Shown here piece by piece: positions 14,625 through 22,832 of a stretch of 64,000 nt of DNA (position 1 is the stretch's first letter; the number at the start of each line of letters is the position of its first letter). Below the pieces are notes generated by a model. That model searched no databases. It was not told where the DNA came from and saw only the letters and a list, made by a program, of their open reading frames with translations. This DNA comes from Enterobacter sp. Ag1. GTDB lineage: Bacteria; Pseudomonadota; Gammaproteobacteria; Enterobacterales; Enterobacteriaceae. Position numbers and translations under genes: made by a program. The DNA lies in NCBI GenBank assembly GCA_000277545.1, contig AKXM01000006.1, forward strand, positions 1 through 64,000, written 5' to 3'.

Positions 14625-16283
14625 ATGAATATCACTCCTCCGTGGTGGCAGAACGGCGTCATCTACCAGATTTACCCGAAGAGTTTCCAGGACACGACCG
14701 GCAGCGGGACCGGCGATCTGAAGGGCGTGATTCGGCGTCTGGATTACCTCAAAACGCTGGGTGTTGATGCCATTTGGCTGACGCCGTTTTATGTGTCGCC
14801 TCAGATAGATAACGGCTACGACGTCGCTGACTACTGCGCGATAGATCCGACCTACGGCACGCTGGAAGATTTTGATTTGCTGGTGGCCGAAGCCCACCAG
14901 CGCGGTATTCGTCTGGTGCTCGATATGGTGTTTAACCACACCTCCACGGAGCACGACTGGTTCAAGCAGGCGCAGGATAAACACAGCCCGTACCGCGAGT
15001 TCTATATCTGGCGCGACGGCACGCCGGATATTCTGCCGAATAACTGGCGTTCGAAGTTTGGCGGCAACGCCTGGCAGTGGCAGGCGGAAACCGGGCAATA
15101 CTATCTGCATCTTTTCGCGCCTGAGCAGGCAGACCTTAACTGGGAAAACCCGACGGTTCGCGCCGAGCTGAAGCAGGTTTGCGAGTTCTGGGCCAACCGC
15201 GGCGTAGACGGCCTGCGCCTCGACGTAATTAACCTGGTTTCAAAAGACCAGACGTTCCCGAATGACGTGAACGGCGGGGATGGACGTCGTTTTTACACCG
15301 ATGGCCCACGGGTTCACGAGTACCTGCGGGAATTCAGCCGCGATGCCTTTAAGCCGCTCGGCCTGATGACCGTCGGCGAGATGTCCTCCACCTCGCTGGA
15401 TAACTGCCAGAAATATGGCGCTCTCGACGGCAGCGAGCTGTCGATGACCTTTAACTTCCATCACCTCAAGGTGGATTATCCTGGCGGTGAGAAATGGACG
15501 CTGGCAAAACCTGACTACGTGGAGCTGAAGTCAATCTTCAACCACTGGCAGCAGGGTATGCACAACGTGGCATGGAACGCGCTGTTCTGGTGTAACCACG
15601 ACCAGCCGCGCATCGTGTCCCGTTTTGGTCACGAAGGCGAGCTGCGAACCACCTCCGCGAAGATGCTGGCGATGGTGCTGCACGGCATGCAAGGCACGCC
15701 GTACATCTATCAGGGGGAAGAGATTGGGATGACCAATCCGCATTTCTCCAGCATCGATCAGTACCGCGACGTGGAAAGCCTGAATATGTTTGCCGAGCTG
15801 CGAACCCTTGGACGCGACAGCAACACGCTGATGGCTATTCTTGCCAGTAAGTCACGCGACAACAGCCGCACGCCGATGCAGTGGGATGCGGGCAGTAATG
15901 CCGGCTTTAGCGAAGGCACGCCGTGGATTGGCCTGTGCGATAACTACCAGACGGTCAACGCCGCAGCGGCGCTGGAGGACAAAGAGTCGGTCTTCTATAC
16001 CTACCAGCAGTTGATCAAGCTGCGTAAGGCAGAGCCGGTGCTGACCTGGGGGAATTATCAGGATCTGCTGCCGGAGCACCCGCTGGTGTGGAGTTACAGC
16101 CGCCAACATGAAGGCCAGACGCTGGTAGTTGCCGCAAACCTTAGCGCAGAGGCGCAATGGCTGCAGCTGGAAGGGCACGAAGGTGAATGGGAAGTACTGA
16201 TGAGTAACTACGCTGATGCCGCCCCTAAACCTGCGGAGATGAGCCTGAGGCCGTTTGAGGCGGTGTACTGGATTAAGCGTTAG
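14625..16283 (+). CDS. treC: Trehalose-6-phosphate hydrolase (alpha,alpha-phosphotrehalase)
   Basis: Cytosolic GH13 enzyme splitting trehalose-6-phosphate into glucose and glucose-6-phosphate. The 552 residues carry the GH13 regions DMVFNHTS, GLRLDVINL (nucleophile Asp200), GEMSS (acid/base Glu252) and FWCNHDQPRIVSRFG (transition-state Asp), plus a C-terminal beta domain. A ribosome site (AGCAGGAAC) precedes the ATG. It completes the trehalose pathway begun by TreB. Confidence 0.96.
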   Translation: MNITPPWWQNGVIYQIYPKSFQDTTGSGTGDLKGVIRRLDYLKTLGVDAIWLTPFYVSPQIDNGYDVADYCAIDPTYGTLEDFDLLVAEAHQRGIRLVLDMVFNHTSTEHDWFKQAQDKHSPYREFYIWRDGTPDILPNNWRSKFGGNAWQWQAETGQYYLHLFAPEQADLNWENPTVRAELKQVCEFWANRGVDGLRLDVINLVSKDQTFPNDVNGGDGRRFYTDGPRVHEYLREFSRDAFKPLGLMTVGEMSSTSLDNCQKYGALDGSELSMTFNFHHLKVDYPGGEKWTLAKPDYVELKSIFNHWQQGMHNVAWNALFWCNHDQPRIVSRFGHEGELRTTSAKMLAMVLHGMQGTPYIYQGEEIGMTNPHFSSIDQYRDVESLNMFAELRTLGRDSNTLMAILASKSRDNSRTPMQWDAGSNAGFSEGTPWIGLCDNYQTVNAAAALEDKESVFYTYQQLIKLRKAEPVLTWGNYQDLLPEHPLVWSYSRQHEGQTLVVAANLSAEAQWLQLEGHEGEWEVLMSNYADAAPKPAEMSLRPFEAVYWIKR

Positions 16284-16320
16284 TCCAGGACGCTGGCTTA
16301 ATCCCCAATGCCGCTTCCGA

Positions 16321-16412
16321 CCCTTACCCTAACCCTCTCCCTTAAAGGGAGAGGGGATAGATTGAGTACTGTTTTGCCCGTTGTTTATCCCCCTTCCCCC
16401 CTGCGGGGTGAG
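16321..16412. repeat. REP-like palindromic repeat, copy 2
   Basis: CCTTACCCTAACCCTCTCCC, then AAAGGGAGAGGGG, about 45 bases, then CCCCCCTGCGGGGTGAG. Same layout as the copies at 680-812 and 20381-20490. It fills the gap between treC and the convergent oxidoreductase gene and could form a strong hairpin. Confidence 0.75.
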
Positions 16413-16420
16413 AATAAAAA

Positions 16421-16951
16421 TCACCCTTTCAACGCCTGAACCCGGCTCAGCCAGCCGTTGACGCCTTCGTCGATCAGCGCTTCCGTAATTGTATTCGCCC
16501 CCTGAATAAGCGCAGGTGCCTGCCAGATCATACCGGTCTTATTCGCCATCGCGTGGAACGGCAGCAGCAGCTCTTCCACCGTGTAGCGGTTAGCACCTTC
16601 TGCACGATAAGCCTCCGCCTGGCCGCCCGTCGACGTCATGACCATCAGCTTTTTGCCGTGCAGCGCGGTGCCGTTAGTCCCATAGGCAAAGCCAAAGGTT
16701 AGCACCTGATCCTGCCAGTCTTTGAGGATCGCCGGGGAGCTGTACCACCAGAACGGGAACATCAGCACAATCGCGTCATGTTCCACCAGCAGCGCCTGTT
16801 CACGCTCAACGTCAATCTGATGATCCGGGTACTCACGCTTAAGTTCGTGCACGGTGACGCCTGCGATGCTTTTCAGGGCCGTAACGCCAGCGCGGTTAAT
16901 ACGGGATTCTTCAGGGGCACGATGTGCCGCCAGCACTAATATTTTATTCAT
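16421..16951 (-). CDS. NAD(P)H-dependent oxidoreductase, flavodoxin-fold (KefF/NQO type)
   Basis: A 176-residue flavoprotein of the quinone-reductase family (Flavodoxin_2 fold). MNKILVLAAHRAPEESRINR is the flavin-phosphate loop region, VEREQALLVEHDAIVLMFPFWWYSSPAILKDWQD is the family signature with the flavin-stacking FPFWWYSSP, and LMVMTSTGG follows near 105-115. Likely reduces quinones or electrophiles with NAD(P)H and FMN/FAD in the cytosol. It is transcribed divergently from a LysR regulator with about 100 bases between them, which suggests that the regulator controls it. A related but distinct paralogue lies at 21488-22018. Substrate unknown. Confidence 0.88.
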   Translation of the reverse strand: MNKILVLAAHRAPEESRINRAGVTALKSIAGVTVHELKREYPDHQIDVEREQALLVEHDAIVLMFPFWWYSSPAILKDWQDQVLTFGFAYGTNGTALHGKKLMVMTSTGGQAEAYRAEGANRYTVEELLLPFHAMANKTGMIWQAPALIQGANTITEALIDEGVNGWLSRVQALKG

Positions 16952-17051
16952 CTTTCAGACCTCATTTTTGGGATGAGGCTATCTTTTCAGATGACAGGGC
17001 TTACCTGTAGTCCATAACATGGCACATCTGTTTCAACCAAAGGTTACAAGT

Positions 17052-17933
17052 ATGATGCTTTCCGCTGACGTTCATCGGCTCATTCCCGCTTTTCTGGCGG
17101 CGGCAGACTGCCAGAGTTTTTCCGAGGCAGCCCGTCAGTTGGGCATTACGCCCGCGGCGGTGAGCAAAAGCATACGTCAGCTTGAACTGCGGCTGGGCAT
17201 CGTGCTCTTTGTGCGCAATACGCACTTTGTGGTACTGACCGAAGAAGGGACTGCGCTGCGTGAAGAGGTCGCTCCGCTGTGGCAGGCGCTGAACCAGGCG
17301 CTGGTTAATCCGGGGGCGGAACCTTCGGGGCTGCTGCGCGTCAGCGTGATCCCTGGCTTTGGCCGCCACTGCCTGATGCCGATCCTGGCCGAATTCCAGC
17401 GGCGCTATCCGCTGATTCGCTTTGAGATGTCGATGGAAGCCCGCAGCGTCAACCTCATTGGCGAGCGCATTGACGTGGCCATCGGCCACCGCACGGTAAG
17501 AGATAACCGCGTGGTGGCGCGCGAGCTGTATACCTCGAAAATGATTACGGCGGCGTCACCGGCATATTTAGCTCAACACGGAACGCCACAAACGCCGGAA
17601 GATCTCGCGAAGCATCGCTGCCTCATCCACCGCAACTCCGGCACCGGGCGCCTTCAGCAATGGATGAATAACGAAACACTGTTTGATGAGCCTTCAGCCT
17701 GGTTTATCTCCACCTCGCCGGATTCTCTGATGGATGCCGCGCTGTCCGGCATGGGGATCGTTTATCTCGCCGACTGGTATCTCACCCGTCCCATCACCGA
17801 AGGCAAGTTAGTGCCGATTTTGCAGGGTTCAGCCCCCGAGCCGCAGCAGCTCTGGGTGAAGTATGCCGGAGGAAAAATCCCGCCAAAGACTCGGGTGTTT
17901 GTAGAATATTTATACGAAAAATTAATCGGATAA
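17052..17933 (+). CDS. LysR-family transcriptional regulator
   Basis: A 293-residue LysR-type regulator: winged helix in residues 1-60 (QSFSEAARQLGITPAAVSKSIRQLELRLG) and a periplasmic-binding-like effector domain from about 90. It falls in the clade with CRG-A/AaeR-like proteins (LLRVSVIPGFGRHCLMPILAEFQRRYP). ATG 17052 has AAAGG eight bases upstream and gives the usual start; ATG 17019 would add 11 residues. Divergent from the oxidoreductase at 16421-16951, the classic LysR-target arrangement. The effector is unknown; a quinone or electrophile is only a guess from the neighbour. Confidence 0.88.
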   Translation: MMLSADVHRLIPAFLAAADCQSFSEAARQLGITPAAVSKSIRQLELRLGIVLFVRNTHFVVLTEEGTALREEVAPLWQALNQALVNPGAEPSGLLRVSVIPGFGRHCLMPILAEFQRRYPLIRFEMSMEARSVNLIGERIDVAIGHRTVRDNRVVARELYTSKMITAASPAYLAQHGTPQTPEDLAKHRCLIHRNSGTGRLQQWMNNETLFDEPSAWFISTSPDSLMDAALSGMGIVYLADWYLTRPITEGKLVPILQGSAPEPQQLWVKYAGGKIPPKTRVFVEYLYEKLIG

Positions 17934-18013
17934 TTTCCCTCCCATAGACAACGCCCGCCGTTTCTACCGCCCCCGATTTACTTTGTTCTGAATCAATAAA
18001 ATCGCAAACATGT

Positions 18014-18027
18014 TTGATGCAAATCAC
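18014..18027 (+). promoter_or_regulatory. FNR-like site upstream of nrdD
   Basis: TTGAT GCAA ATCAC matches the FNR consensus TTGAT-N4-ATCAA in nine of ten positions, about 200 bases before nrdD. It is followed directly by CACTATATATAG, which resembles an NrdR box; a second NrdR box at the usual spacing was not convincingly found. Activation of the anaerobic reductase under oxygen limitation fits. Confidence 0.6.
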
Positions 18028-18120
18028 TATATATAGAACTTAGAATGCATCCCGGCCCTACATGTTGTATTCATCGACTATTATAACGACAACGCCCTCA
18101 GGATAAGCTTGGGGATTATC

Positions 18121-18206
18121 TGTGGATAAAAAGGGCCAACTTTCGGGAAATTTTGACAGGACAACTGGCTACGAGCTCCCGGAGATCCCCCTACATTTGT
18201 GGATAA
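18121..18206. promoter_or_regulatory. Two perfect DnaA boxes in the nrdD leader
   Basis: TGTGGATAA (reverse of TTATCCACA) occurs at 18121-18129 and again at 18198-18206, same orientation, 77 bases apart, the second about 22 bases before the nrdD start. DnaA control is established for nrdAB of E. coli; whether it applies to this anaerobic operon is inference. Confidence 0.5.
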
Positions 18207-18228
18207 CCTAAAAATAAACGGAGAAATC

Positions 18229-20364
18229 ATGACACCGCATGTGATGAAAAGAGACGGGTGCAAGGTACCTTTCACTTCAGAGCGCATCAGAGAAGCCATT
18301 CTGCGTGCAGCTAAAGCAGCGGGAGTCGATGACGCGGACTATTGCGCCACCGTCGCAGATATCGTCAGTCAGCAGATGGCCGGTCGCAGCCAGGTCGACA
18401 TCGGCGAGATCCAGGTCGCCGTAGAAAACCAGCTCATGGCCGGAAACTACAAGCAGCTGGCGCGCGCCTATATTGAGTATCGCCATGACCGCGATATTGA
18501 GCGCGAGAAGCGTGGCCGCCTGAACCAGGAAATTCGTGGCCTGGTTGAGCAGACTAATTCCGCCCTGCTCAACGAGAACGCTAACAAAGACAGTAAAGTG
18601 ATTCCTACCCAGCGCGACCTGCTGGCCGGGATCGTCGCCAAGCACTATGCCAAGCAGCACCTGCTGCCGCGCGACGTGGTGCTCGCGCACGAGCGCGGCG
18701 ATATTCACTATCACGATCTCGACTACTCTCCGTTTTTCCCGATGTTCAACTGCATGCTTATCGATCTCAAAGGTATGCTGACCCACGGCTTTAAAATGGG
18801 TAACGCCGAGATCGAACCGCCAAAATCCATTTCTACCGCAACGGCGGTTACCGCGCAGATCATCGCCCAGGTTGCCAGCCATATTTACGGCGGAACCACC
18901 ATCAACCGCATTGACGAAGTGCTGGCCCCGTTTGTGACCGAAAGCTTTAACAAGCACCGTAAAATTGCTGAAGAGTGGCAGATCCCCGACGCGGAGGGAT
19001 ATGCTCACTCCCGCACCGAGAAGGAGTGCTACGACGCCTTCCAGTCCCTTGAATACGAAGTGAATACCCTGCATACCGCCAACGGGCAGACGCCGTTTGT
19101 CACCTTTGGTTTTGGCCTCGGTACCCGTTGGGAATCACGCCTGATCCAGACTTCTATTCTGCGCAACCGCATCGCCGGCCTGGGTAAAAATCGCAAGACC
19201 GCGGTGTTCCCAAAACTGGTCTTTGCGATCCAGGACGGTCTGAACCATAAGTTCGGCGACGCCAACTACGACATTAAGCAACTGGCACTGGAATGCGCGT
19301 CCAAACGCATGTACCCGGACATCCTTAACTACGATCAGGTGGTGAAAGTCACCGGCTCGTTTAAAACGCCAATGGGCTGCCGCAGCTTCCTCGGCGTATA
19401 CGAAGAAAACGGCGAGCAGATCCACGACGGGCGTAACAACCTCGGCGTGATCAGCCTGAACCTGCCGCGCATTGCGCTGGAAGCCAAAGGGGATGAAGCC
19501 ACCTTCTGGAAATTGCTGGACGAACGCTTACTGCTGGCGCGTAAAGCGCTGATGACCCGCATTGCCCGCCTGGAAGGCGTCAAAGCCCGAGTGGCCCCGA
19601 TCCTCTATATGGAAGGCGCCTGCGGCGTGCGCCTGAAGGCCGACGACGACGTGTCTGAGATCTTTAAAAATGGCCGGGCGTCCATTTCCCTGGGCTACAT
19701 CGGCATCCACGAAACGGTGAACGCCCTGTTCGGTAATCAGCACGTGTATGACAGCGAAGCCCTGCGTAAGAAAGCTGTTGCTATCGTGGCTCGTCTGCGC
19801 GAAGCCACCGACAGCTGGAAGGCAGAAACCGGCTACGGCTTTAGCCTCTACAGCACGCCAAGTGAGAACCTGTGCGACCGCTTCTGTCGTCTGGATACCG
19901 CTGAGTTCGGCGTCGTTCCTGGCGTTACCGACAAAGGCTACTACACCAACAGCTTCCACCTCGACGTGGAGAAAAAGGTGAATCCTTACGACAAAATCGA
20001 CTTCGAAGCACCTTACCCACCTCTGGCTAACGGCGGCTTCATTTGCTACGGCGAGTACCCGAACATCCAGCACAACCTGCGGGCGCTGGAAGATGTGTGG
20101 GATTACAGCTACAAGCACGTGCCTTACTACGGCACCAATACGCCAATCGATGAATGCTACGAGTGCGGCTACACCGGCGAGTTCGAATGTACCAGCAAGG
20201 GCTTTACCTGCCCGAAATGCGGTAACCACGATGCGGCGCGCGTGTCGGTTACCCGCCGCGTATGCGGTTATCTCGGCAGCCCGGACGCACGTCCGTTTAA
20301 CGCCGGCAAGCAGGAAGAAGTTAAGCGCCGCGTGAAGCACCTGGGCAACGGGCAGATCGGTTAA
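18229..20364 (+). CDS. nrdD: Anaerobic ribonucleoside-triphosphate reductase, large subunit
   Basis: Class III ribonucleotide reductase making dNTPs without oxygen. The 711 residues have an N-terminal ATP-cone (residues 1-95), the glycyl-radical barrel and, near the C-terminus, the zinc Cys pairs CYEC and CPKC and the radical-carrying Gly680 in RVCGYLGSP. ATG 18229 gives the E. coli-like start MTPHVMKRDGCKVPF; an in-frame start at 18199 overlaps a DnaA box. NrdG, its radical activase, follows after 154 bases that contain a REP-like repeat. FNR-like and DnaA sites lie upstream. Confidence 0.97.
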   Translation: MTPHVMKRDGCKVPFTSERIREAILRAAKAAGVDDADYCATVADIVSQQMAGRSQVDIGEIQVAVENQLMAGNYKQLARAYIEYRHDRDIEREKRGRLNQEIRGLVEQTNSALLNENANKDSKVIPTQRDLLAGIVAKHYAKQHLLPRDVVLAHERGDIHYHDLDYSPFFPMFNCMLIDLKGMLTHGFKMGNAEIEPPKSISTATAVTAQIIAQVASHIYGGTTINRIDEVLAPFVTESFNKHRKIAEEWQIPDAEGYAHSRTEKECYDAFQSLEYEVNTLHTANGQTPFVTFGFGLGTRWESRLIQTSILRNRIAGLGKNRKTAVFPKLVFAIQDGLNHKFGDANYDIKQLALECASKRMYPDILNYDQVVKVTGSFKTPMGCRSFLGVYEENGEQIHDGRNNLGVISLNLPRIALEAKGDEATFWKLLDERLLLARKALMTRIARLEGVKARVAPILYMEGACGVRLKADDDVSEIFKNGRASISLGYIGIHETVNALFGNQHVYDSEALRKKAVAIVARLREATDSWKAETGYGFSLYSTPSENLCDRFCRLDTAEFGVVPGVTDKGYYTNSFHLDVEKKVNPYDKIDFEAPYPPLANGGFICYGEYPNIQHNLRALEDVWDYSYKHVPYYGTNTPIDECYECGYTGEFECTSKGFTCPKCGNHDAARVSVTRRVCGYLGSPDARPFNAGKQEEVKRRVKHLGNGQIG

Positions 20365-20380
20365 GCCATAAAGCGAACTC

Positions 20381-20490
20381 CCCTCACCCTAACCCTCTCC
20401 CCTAAGGGGAGAGGGAACTGTCTGTGTAAATACTTACGCCGCGCGCTGGTTTTCTCCCTCTCCTGTGACAGAGGGCCGGGGTGAGTGAGG
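20381..20490. repeat. REP-like palindromic repeat, copy 3, inside the nrdDG operon
   Basis: CCCTCACCCTAACCCTCTCC followed by CCTAAGGGGAGAGGG, a 45-base spacer, then TCTCCCTCTCCTGTGACAGAGGGCCGGGGTGAG. It is the most complete copy and occupies most of the gap between nrdD and nrdG, where such structures can stabilise upstream mRNA and lower expression of the downstream gene. Confidence 0.8.
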
Positions 20491-20518
20491 CAGCTATGGC
20501 GTCAATTGAGATGCGAAA

Positions 20519-20983
20519 ATGAATTATCACCAGTACTACCCCGTCGACATCGTCAATGGCCCCGGCACTCGCTGCACGCTGTTTGTCTCAGGCTGCGTGC
20601 ATGAATGCCCCGGCTGCTACAACAAAAGCACCTGGCGCGTAAATTCGGGCATGCCGTTTACCGCAGAAATGGCCGATCGCATTATTACCGACCTGAACGA
20701 CACCCGCGTTAAGCGCCAGGGAATCTCGCTTTCGGGCGGCGATCCGCTGCATCCGCAGAACGTGCCCGAGATTCTAAAGCTGGTGCAGCGCGTGCGTACT
20801 GAATGCCCGGGCAAGGACATCTGGGTGTGGACGGGATATAAGATTGATGAACTGAACGCCGCACAGCAGGAAGTGGTAGCGTTAATCAACGTGCTGGTGG
20901 ACGGTAAGTTTGTTCAGGATTTAAAAGACCCGGCGCTTATCTGGCGAGGCAGCAGTAACCAGGTCGTTCATCATCTGCGTTAA
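20519..20983 (+). CDS. nrdG: Anaerobic ribonucleotide reductase activating protein
   Basis: Radical-SAM activase (154 residues) that creates the glycyl radical on NrdD using SAM and a 4Fe-4S cluster. The cluster ligands are Cys26, Cys30 and Cys33 (CVHECPGC); GGDPL further on fits the SAM-binding GGE-type motif. Length equals E. coli NrdG. The ribosome site is weak (TTGAGATGCG), which with the REP-like repeat before it may keep the activase below NrdD in amount. Confidence 0.96.
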   Translation: MNYHQYYPVDIVNGPGTRCTLFVSGCVHECPGCYNKSTWRVNSGMPFTAEMADRIITDLNDTRVKRQGISLSGGDPLHPQNVPEILKLVQRVRTECPGKDIWVWTGYKIDELNAAQQEVVALINVLVDGKFVQDLKDPALIWRGSSNQVVHHLR

Positions 20984-20988
20984 ATCAG

Positions 20989-21014
20989 GCTTCCCGATAG
21001 CCGGCGGGAAGCTT
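20989..21014 (+). terminator. Hairpin after nrdG
   Basis: GCTTCCCG / CGGGAAGC with an eight-base loop starts five bases after the nrdG stop, between convergent nrdG and the HxlR gene. It lacks a real T-run, so termination strength is uncertain. Confidence 0.5.
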
Positions 21015-21367
21015 CACTGCAGCACATCATGACGATGCACGTTTCCCCATTCACACATCATATCCAAAACCGGGATCAGCGACTTACCACGCTCTGAAAG
21101 GCTGTACTCTACCTTGGGTGGAATTTGCGGATATTCGTTCCGGATAATCAACCCGTCATTCTCCAGCTCTTTCAGCGTCAGGCTCAGGGTTCTGAACGAA
21201 ATAGTCTCAATGCTGCGCTTGAGCTCGTTGAAGCGAATCACCGGCTTATGCTCAGCCAGCGCATAGAGAATGATCATTTTATATTTCCCATTCACCAGCG
21301 ACAGCGTGTAGGCAAAGCCCGTGTCGCCCATAAATGCGCAAGAATCCGGCACAGCCTTTTCGCTCAT
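21014..21367 (-). CDS. HxlR-family transcriptional regulator
   Basis: A 117-residue winged-helix protein of the HxlR/YodB type: residues about 18-95 read LVNGKYKMIILYAL, RFNELKRSI, SFRTLSLTLKELENDGLI and VEYSLSERGKSL, the family helix-turn-helix and wing. Many members sense quinones or disulfide stress through a cysteine near the N-terminus; here Cys10 (PDSCAFMG) is in place, and Cys107 is near the C-terminus. ATG 21367 is preceded by AAAGGA. It is divergent from an NAD(P)H oxidoreductase at 21488 with about 120 bases between, so autoregulation and control of that gene are likely. Effector not known. Confidence 0.88.
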   Translation of the reverse strand: MSEKAVPDSCAFMGDTGFAYTLSLVNGKYKMIILYALAEHKPVIRFNELKRSIETISFRTLSLTLKELENDGLIIRNEYPQIPPKVEYSLSERGKSLIPVLDMMCEWGNVHRHDVLQ

Positions 21368-21385
21368 AACACTATCCTTTGGTAT

Positions 21386-21415
21386 AGTACATATCAACAA
21401 TGACAGTATTGTACT
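21386..21415. promoter_or_regulatory. Candidate HxlR operator
   Basis: AGTAC (21386-21390) and GTACT (21411-21415) form an inverted pair in the divergent promoter region between the HxlR gene and the oxidoreductase, within an AT-rich stretch. HxlR-type operators often contain TAC/GTA inverted elements. Short arms make this tentative. Confidence 0.35.
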
Positions 21416-21487
21416 TTAATTTAAAGCCTCCTATGATGCAAACATCAAATAAATGCCAACGGACAAACACCTCAAGAGGAATAAACC

Positions 21488-22018
21488 ATGAAGACGTTAA
21501 TTATTGTTATTCATCCGAATATTAATGAGTCTAAAATTAATAAGCGTTGGGTAAGCGAATTAGAAACTCATCCAGAGTTATATACAATCCACAATCTTTA
21601 TCAGGCTTATCCAGATGGTGTTATTGATGTGGAAAGGGAGCAGAAACTGATTGAACAGCACGATAAAATTATTCTGCAATTCCCGCTGTACTGGTTTAAC
21701 AGCCCACCGTTGTTAAAGCAGTGGCTGGATGAGGTCTTTACCTATGGCTGGGCCTACGGCTCTACCAGCGGGCATAAGCTCAGAGGCCGTAAGTTCGCGC
21801 TGGCGGTAAGCGCCGGTATCAAAGAGGAGGATTTTTCTCGTGATGGGCGCTATCAGCATTCGTTACAGGAAATACTTCTGCCGTTTGAAATGACCGCGAA
21901 ATATGTCGAAGCGGATTATCAGCCCTTCTACGCATTTTATGGGGCTGAATATGAAGTTTCCGCCCAGCAGCTGGAAAATAGCGCCAAAGGATATATTGAT
22001 TACCTGCAGTCCTTTTAA
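21488..22018 (+). CDS. NAD(P)H-dependent oxidoreductase, flavodoxin-fold (YwrO/KefF type)
   Basis: A 176-residue flavoprotein sharing the family signature with the gene at 16421-16951: IHPNINESKINKRW (phosphate loop), DVEREQKLIEQHDKIILQFPLYWFNSPPLLKQWLDEVF and YGSTSGHKLRGRKFALAVSAG. Likely an FMN/FAD quinone or electrophile reductase. It is visibly richer in A and T than its neighbours (for example AATATTAATGAGTCTAAAA), which hints at acquisition from elsewhere together with the HxlR regulator. RBS AAGAGGAA lies upstream. The role is inferred from family and context. Confidence 0.88.
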   Translation: MKTLIIVIHPNINESKINKRWVSELETHPELYTIHNLYQAYPDGVIDVEREQKLIEQHDKIILQFPLYWFNSPPLLKQWLDEVFTYGWAYGSTSGHKLRGRKFALAVSAGIKEEDFSRDGRYQHSLQEILLPFEMTAKYVEADYQPFYAFYGAEYEVSAQQLENSAKGYIDYLQSF

Positions 22019-22085
22019 TATTTAGCCTTTAACACCTGACAGTTATCTTCTCAATAGTTTATTGAGCGGCATGCCTTTGCTATTA

Positions 22086-22115
22086 AAAAGCCATGTAATA
22101 ATGTGGCTTTTATTT
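22086..22115 (+). terminator. Terminator after the oxidoreductase
   Basis: AAAAGCCA / TGGCTTTT with a ten-base loop followed by ATTT, 67 bases after the oxidoreductase stop and before convergent yraR. With A and T on both sides it may serve both directions. Confidence 0.65.
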
Positions 22116-22158
22116 ACAAAACCAACGTAAATAATGCCACATAAGCTCTCTGGAACAA

Positions 22159-22812
22159 TTACTCCACGGCATAGTACTGAGCGCGTTCTCGTAGTTCGGC
22201 AGAATTAACAATAGTTACTCCTTCCCGAACGGGGTTGAACGCTTCAAAAAGCAGGGCTTTTGCCACGTCCAGCGATTCAATGGCTTTGAGATTGCCGGGC
22301 AGCATTTTAAAAATCGGCAGCATGACGACTTCGTTTAAGCGACGGGTTTGGCGATGTCCCAGCAGCATTGAGGGACGGGCAATAGTCAGACGCGGCCAGG
22401 TTTGCGCTATCAGCGTATCTTCCATTTCACCCTTCACGCGGTTGTAGAAGAACGGCGAGCGGCTGTTCGCGCCCAGCGCGCTGACCACCAGCATCTGTTT
22501 TGCCCCAAGCCGCTGGCCCGTGAGAGCGGCGTCCACGACAAGTGTGTAATCGACCAGGATAAACGCCTCTTTGCTGCCGGCCTCGCGAAGTGTTGTACCC
22601 AGGCAGCAAAAGACCGTATCAACCGGTTCCGTGACCTGCGCGAACGCGTCTGACAGCTGTGGATCGTGTGGATTAACAACCTTGTTCAGCGCTACCGGCA
22701 GCGGACGGCGGGTGGGTGCCACAATCGAGGTAACGCGCGAGTCCTGACTAAGCAGGCGGAGTAAATGGCCGCCCACAAGCCCCGTGGCGCCGACGATCAG
22801 AACACGACTCAT
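22159..22812 (-). CDS. yraR: NAD(P)-binding protein YraR (SDR-like)
   Basis: A 217-residue atypical short-chain-dehydrogenase/NmrA-like protein. The Rossmann motif is VGATGLVGG at 7-15; CCLGTT and ARPSMLLG match E. coli YraR closely. It starts 20 bases after yhbP on the same strand, so the two are probably one transcript. In E. coli K-12 yhbO lies between these genes; it is not here. Enzymatic function is not established for the family. Confidence 0.88.
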   Translation of the reverse strand: MSRVLIVGATGLVGGHLLRLLSQDSRVTSIVAPTRRPLPVALNKVVNPHDPQLSDAFAQVTEPVDTVFCCLGTTLREAGSKEAFILVDYTLVVDAALTGQRLGAKQMLVVSALGANSRSPFFYNRVKGEMEDTLIAQTWPRLTIARPSMLLGHRQTRRLNEVVMLPIFKMLPGNLKAIESLDVAKALLFEAFNPVREGVTIVNSAELRERAQYYAVE

Positions 22813-22832
22813 ACTGCCTCCTGAGAATGAAT

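Noticed and set aside
21488-22018. Possible horizontal transfer from a Gram-positive host (YwrO-like, AT-rich)
   Set aside because: The AT richness is real by eye, but the family is common in enterics and no mobility gene adjoins; donor cannot be named from this evidence.
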